A DNA stretch of 8,325 bases from Lachnospiraceae bacterium UBA1201 (GTDB lineage Bacteria; Bacillota; Clostridia; Lachnospirales; Lachnospiraceae), in contig DBXX01000039.1 in assembly GCA_002309675.1 (NCBI GenBank), positions 623 to 8,947 on the forward strand. The letters run 5' to 3'. The notes under the pieces were generated by a model. It saw nothing but the letters and a program-made list of their open reading frames with translations, searched no databases and was not told where the DNA came from. Both the position numbers and the translations under genes were made by a program. This document shows, one piece after another, positions 5,499 to 8,325 of this stretch. Each line of letters opens with the position of its first letter. The stretch's first letter is position 1.

Positions 5499-7649
5499 TT
5501 ACACGCTCTGAGAATTTCCTGCCGCAAGGTTCCGGTTCGGCCGGAAGAACAGATACAAAACAGCGCCTGCGACCAGAAATGCGGCCGCCGTGCTCGCAGT
5601 GAAACCATTGCCCGAGAAGAGCAGACCGAACTGATAAACTATCAGGCTGATCGCGTAAGCAAACGTGCACTGGTAGCCGATAGCGAAAAACGTCCACTTC
5701 GCGCTGTTCATTTCCCGCCGGATCGCACCCATGGCTGCGACGCAGGGCGCGCACAGGAGGTTGAACAACAGGAACGAATACGCCGCCAGCTGCGTCAGCC
5801 CCTTGAATTCCAGGACGCCGAACACGCCGACGATCTCTTCCTTCGCGAGCAGACCCATGAGGGTCGCAATGGTTTCGCGGACATTGCCGAAGCCGATGGG
5901 CACGAAGATCCAGGCAATACCGCGGGCGATCATACCCAGAATACTGTCTTCCAGATCCATCGCGTCGCCGTGATAGCCGAAGGTACCATCCACCGTGCCG
6001 AAATTGCTGCCGAGCCAGATTACGATGGACGCGATCAGAATGACGGTGCCGGCCTTTTTAATGAATGCAAAGCCGCGCTCCCACATGGAATGCAGCAGGT
6101 TTTTGAGCGTCGGCATGTGGTAGGCAGGAAGCTCCATAACGAACGGAGTCTCCTTTCCGGCGAACCGCTTCGTCTTCTTCAGGATGATGCCGGAGATGAC
6201 GATGGCCGCCACGCCGATGAAGTAGGCCGAGGTCGCCACCCAGGCCGCCCCGCCGAACACGGCAGAAGCGATCATGCCGATGACCGGCAGCTTCGCTCCG
6301 CACGGGATAAATGTCGTAGTGATGATGGTCATGCGCCGGTCGCTTTCATTTTCAATGGTTCGCGACGCCATGATGCCGGGCACGCCGCAGCCGGTCCCGA
6401 TCAGCATCGGGATAAACGATTTACCCGACAGGCCGAAACGACGGAAGATACGGTCCATGACGAAGGCAATGCGGGACATGTAGCCGCAGGCCTCCAGGAA
6501 GGCCAAGAACAGAAACAGCATGAACATCTGCGGGACGAAACCGAGAACCGAGCCGACGCCGCCGATGATACCATCAATGATCAGACTACGCAGCCAGCCC
6601 GCGCAGTTCAGTGCGTCGAGCAGGTCGCCGACCAGGACCGGAATTCCCGGAATCCAACAACTCTTCATTCCGAACAGGTAGAAACCCTCGCCGAACAGGC
6701 CATCATTGGCCCAATCCGTACCCCAGGCGCCCACCGTCGAGATGGAGATGAAATATACCAAAAACATGACCAAAAAGAAGATAGGCAGCGCGAGAAAACG
6801 GTTCGTCACGATGCGGTCGATCTTATCCGAGGTCGTATCATGCCCCTTTCTCTTCTTTTTGTAGCAGGTCTTTACGACCTCTTCGATGTAATTATATCGA
6901 TCGTTGGCAATGATGGCGTCCGCGTCGTCGTCCATCTCTTTCTCTGCGGCGCGGATATCCTTTTCGATGTGTGCGCGCACCGTATCTGTGATCCCGAGTT
7001 TCTCGATCACGCGTTCGTCGCGCTCAAACAGTTTGATCGCATACCAGCGCTGCTTCAGGTCGGACAGATCGTGGACCGTGGCCTCCTCGATATGCGCCAA
7101 CGCATGCTCCGTTGCCCCGCTGAAGATGTGCAACGGCGTCGCTGCCTCGCCCCCGGCCGCTTCGATCGCGGCCTCCGCCGCCTCGTTGATGCCGGTCAGT
7201 TTCTGCGCCGAGATCTCGACGATCGGGCAGCGCAGCGTCTTCGAAAGCTGCTGCGTGTCGATGACGTCCTTATTCTTCCGGACGACATCCATCATATTGA
7301 TTGCGATCACGACCGGTATACCCAGTTCGAGCACTTGCGTCGTCAAGTACAAATTTCGTTCCAGATTCGTTCCGTCGATAATGTTGAGCACGACGTCCGG
7401 ATCTTCCTCGATCAGATAGTTTCGCGCGACCACTTCCTCAGGAGTATATGGAGAAAGCGAATAAACTCCGGGCAGATCGGTCACGATCACGTCCTCGTGC
7501 CCCTTCAGCTTACCTTCTTTTTTCTCCACCGTGACTCCGGGCCAGTTTCCAACAAACTGATTGGATCCGGTCAGCGCGTTAAACAGCGTCGTCTTTCCGC
7601 TGTTCGGATTCCCCACCAGGGCGATCCGAATCTGCTTATTCTTTTGCAT
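5499..7649 (-). CDS. feoB: Ferrous iron transporter FeoB
   Basis: The 716-aa inner-membrane Fe(II) transporter is full length for the family. The N-terminal G domain has G1 GNPNSGKT (13-20), a switch region around GNWPGVTVE (35-42), G3 DLPG (58-61), G4 NMMD (118-121) and G5 SAQ (147-149). A helical guanine-dissociation-type region follows to about 280. The membrane part starts near FLALPIFFLVMFLVYF and carries two Gate-type blocks with the conserved GTGCGVPG and FIPCGAKLPV motifs, whose Cys residues are thought to matter for iron passage. A third conserved stretch is LLCAPCVAAMGAIRREM, before the last helices. The start ATG 7649 overlaps feoA's 3' end by 14 bp, indicating translational coupling. 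Manganese FeoB homologues exist, but the feoA partner and the operator type favour iron. No frameshift or missing motif was seen. Confidence 0.97.
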   Translation of the reverse strand: MQKNKQIRIALVGNPNSGKTTLFNALTGSNQFVGNWPGVTVEKKEGKLKGHEDVIVTDLPGVYSLSPYTPEEVVARNYLIEEDPDVVLNIIDGTNLERNLYLTTQVLELGIPVVIAINMMDVVRKNKDVIDTQQLSKTLRCPIVEISAQKLTGINEAAEAAIEAAGGEAATPLHIFSGATEHALAHIEEATVHDLSDLKQRWYAIKLFERDERVIEKLGITDTVRAHIEKDIRAAEKEMDDDADAIIANDRYNYIEEVVKTCYKKKRKGHDTTSDKIDRIVTNRFLALPIFFLVMFLVYFISISTVGAWGTDWANDGLFGEGFYLFGMKSCWIPGIPVLVGDLLDALNCAGWLRSLIIDGIIGGVGSVLGFVPQMFMLFLFLAFLEACGYMSRIAFVMDRIFRRFGLSGKSFIPMLIGTGCGVPGIMASRTIENESDRRMTIITTTFIPCGAKLPVIGMIASAVFGGAAWVATSAYFIGVAAIVISGIILKKTKRFAGKETPFVMELPAYHMPTLKNLLHSMWERGFAFIKKAGTVILIASIVIWLGSNFGTVDGTFGYHGDAMDLEDSILGMIARGIAWIFVPIGFGNVRETIATLMGLLAKEEIVGVFGVLEFKGLTQLAAYSFLLFNLLCAPCVAAMGAIRREMNSAKWTFFAIGYQCTFAYAISLIVYQFGLLFSGNGFTASTAAAFLVAGAVLYLFFRPNRNLAAGNSQSV

Positions 7650-7896
7650 GCGGTCCGCCTTCCTTTCTCTCCGGTTCTACCAGTTCGACTAATTCTGCAT
7701 CCGCGCGGCGCAGCGTAAGCTCATATCCACGTAAGGTAAGCTCGAGTGGATCCCCGAGCGGTGCAACCTTCCGAACGTAGATCTCCACACCCTTCGTGAT
7801 CCCCATATCCATGATCCTACGGCGGATAGGTCCCTCTCCGTTTAATCTCTTAACGATGACCCTCTCCCCGATTTTCGCATCCTTCAATGTTCGCAT
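7636..7896 (-). CDS. feoA: Ferrous iron transport protein A (FeoA)
   Basis: The 86-aa cytoplasmic protein with an SH3-like fold is thought to bind FeoB and modulate its GTPase or transport activity. Typical features are an early GERVIVKRLNGEGPIRRRIMDMGI block, then the LGDPLELTLRGYELTLRRADA block that marks the FeoA family C-terminal strands. A GAGGAG ribosome site (7903-7908) lies seven bases before ATG 7896. It is the first gene of the feo operon, directly behind the operator-bearing promoter, and its end overlaps feoB by 14 bp. Confidence 0.95.
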   Translation of the reverse strand: MRTLKDAKIGERVIVKRLNGEGPIRRRIMDMGITKGVEIYVRKVAPLGDPLELTLRGYELTLRRADAELVELVEPERKEGGPHAKE

Positions 7897-7910
7897 AATA
7901 TACTCCTCTG

Positions 7911-7930
7911 AAGTTAGTGTTGGCTAACTT
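7911..7930. promoter_or_regulatory. DtxR/IdeR-like operator, downstream copy
   Basis: AAGTTAG (7911-7917), six bases, CTAACTT (7924-7930) is a perfect 7+7 inverted repeat with the same half sites as the copy at 7943-7962. The two centres are 32 bp apart, about three helical turns, which would put two repressor dimers on the same face. It covers roughly +2 to +21 of the predicted transcript and lies just upstream of feoA's ribosome site. Confidence 0.72.
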
Positions 7931-7938
7931 ACATGCCT

Positions 7939-7967
7939 ATTATAGTTAGACCCATCTAACTTGTCAA
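7939..7967 (-). promoter_or_regulatory. Consensus sigma-A promoter of the feo operon
   Basis: On the minus strand TTGACA (7962-7967), 17 bases, TATAAT (7939-7944) is a perfect match to the sigma-A consensus. The start would be near 7932, giving a leader of about 36 nt. So strong a promoter fits control by a repressor, and operators overlap it. Confidence 0.9.
7943..7962. promoter_or_regulatory. DtxR/IdeR-like operator, promoter-proximal copy
   Basis: TAGTTAG (7943-7949), six bases, CTAACTT (7956-7962) is a near-perfect inverted repeat filling the spacer between -35 and -10. The form resembles metal-responsive DtxR-family operators (TTAGGTTAG-type half sites), and a bound repressor would block polymerase. 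The regulator is not in the window; Fur boxes look different. Confidence 0.72.
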
Positions 7968-7994
7968 GAGATTTTCTCTATTTTCTTTCGCCAA

Positions 7995-8325
7995 CCACCA
8001 AATGTATCTCTTTTTGATGTTTTGGTGGCCGCCATGATTCTATTTCCAGTGGTGAACTCCTGAAGAAGCAACCAGATCTCTCCCTTTTTGTCGTTCTGGT
8101 GGCCGCTGCGATTCTATTTCCAATGGTGAACTCCTGAAGAAGCAACCAGATCTCTCCCTTTTTGTCGTTCTGGTGGCCGCAACGCTTGCTATCCAGCCAT
8201 GAAACTACTGGCTAGGCCACCAAATCTCTCTCTTTTCTCCGTTCTGGTGGCCGCCATGCTTCTGTTCCCAGCAATCAACCTCTAGATAAGCCACCAAACC
8301 TCTCTCTTTTCTCCGTTCTGGTGGC
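7995..8325. repeat. Tandem array of 74-bp hairpin units (at least 4.5 copies, continues beyond right edge)
   Basis: Units start at 7995, 8069, 8143, 8217 and 8291, exactly 74 bp apart; the fifth is cut by the window edge. Each has a roughly 34-bp core opening CCACCA or CAACCA and closing TGGTGG, with a pyrimidine-rich loop (TCTCTC...TTTT), then a 40-bp linker starting CCGC. Cores 2 and 3 are identical, and cores 4 and 5 differ at one base. Linkers 1 and 2 are nearly identical; linkers 3 and 4 diverge. The period is not a multiple of three, so this is not a protein repeat. The stem is kept in each unit. At its seventh pair it is A-T in unit 1, G-C in units 2 and 3, and A/C on the plus strand (G-T wobble on the minus strand) in units 4 and 5, hinting at minus-strand RNA structure. 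The array lies upstream of the feo promoter; function unknown. Confidence 0.9.

Noticed and set aside
5970..7718. 582-aa plus-strand open frame
   Set aside because: It lies antisense to feoB/feoA, is rich in His, Arg, Asp and Gln with no family resemblance, and has no ribosome site. It is a shadow of the high-GC feoB codons.
7995..8325. CRISPR array
   Set aside because: The 74-bp period and hairpin cores look similar at first, but linkers 1 and 2 are nearly identical, cores differ between units, and no cas gene is present.

Overview
The window looks like chromosomal DNA of a low- to mid-GC Gram-positive anaerobe, most likely a gut or rumen clostridium (Lachnospiraceae or a relative). This is inferred from the gene families: FeoA/FeoB with a small Cys-rich FeoB-associated protein, class II FBP aldolase, InlB-type B repeats, an InlJ-type Cys leucine-rich repeat protein, strong AGGAGG ribosome sites, and sigma-A promoters close to consensus. 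I cannot name a species. All six recognised protein genes read on the minus strand.

Layout from right to left, the direction of transcription. (1) 7995-8325: a tandem array of 74-bp units, each able to form a hairpin, running off the right edge. (2) 7896-5134: an iron-uptake operon, feoA-feoB plus a small Cys-rich membrane protein. It is driven by a perfect TTGACA-N17-TATAAT promoter that carries two copies of an AAGTTAG-N6-CTAACTT operator (DtxR/IdeR-like) and ends at a hairpin terminator. (3) 4989-4120: fba, with a strong GC-rich terminator. (4) 3740-4035: no gene, but an almost completely self-complementary stretch of about 296 nt. It reads as a large structured RNA, probably on the plus strand. 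(5) 3551-1528: an ECF-type sigma factor overlapping by 4 bp a single-pass membrane protein with an outside EF-hand and Cys-LRR domain, a likely sigma/anti-sigma pair with a built-in surface sensor. A 22-bp perfect hairpin closes this unit. (6) 1034-1: the N-terminal part of a secreted multi-domain surface protein (signal peptide, two BACON-like domains, InlB B repeats) with a hairpin-rich leader, running off the left edge.

Functionally, feoA/feoB and the small protein import Fe(II) and appear iron-repressed. fba is a housekeeping glycolytic gene. The sigma/LRR pair and the adjacent surface-protein gene may form an envelope-sensing and response module; that link is inference. The strongest candidates for something undescribed are the structured RNA at 3740-4035, with two inverted copies of one internal-loop module, and the sigma factor paired with an LRR-domain putative anti-sigma protein.
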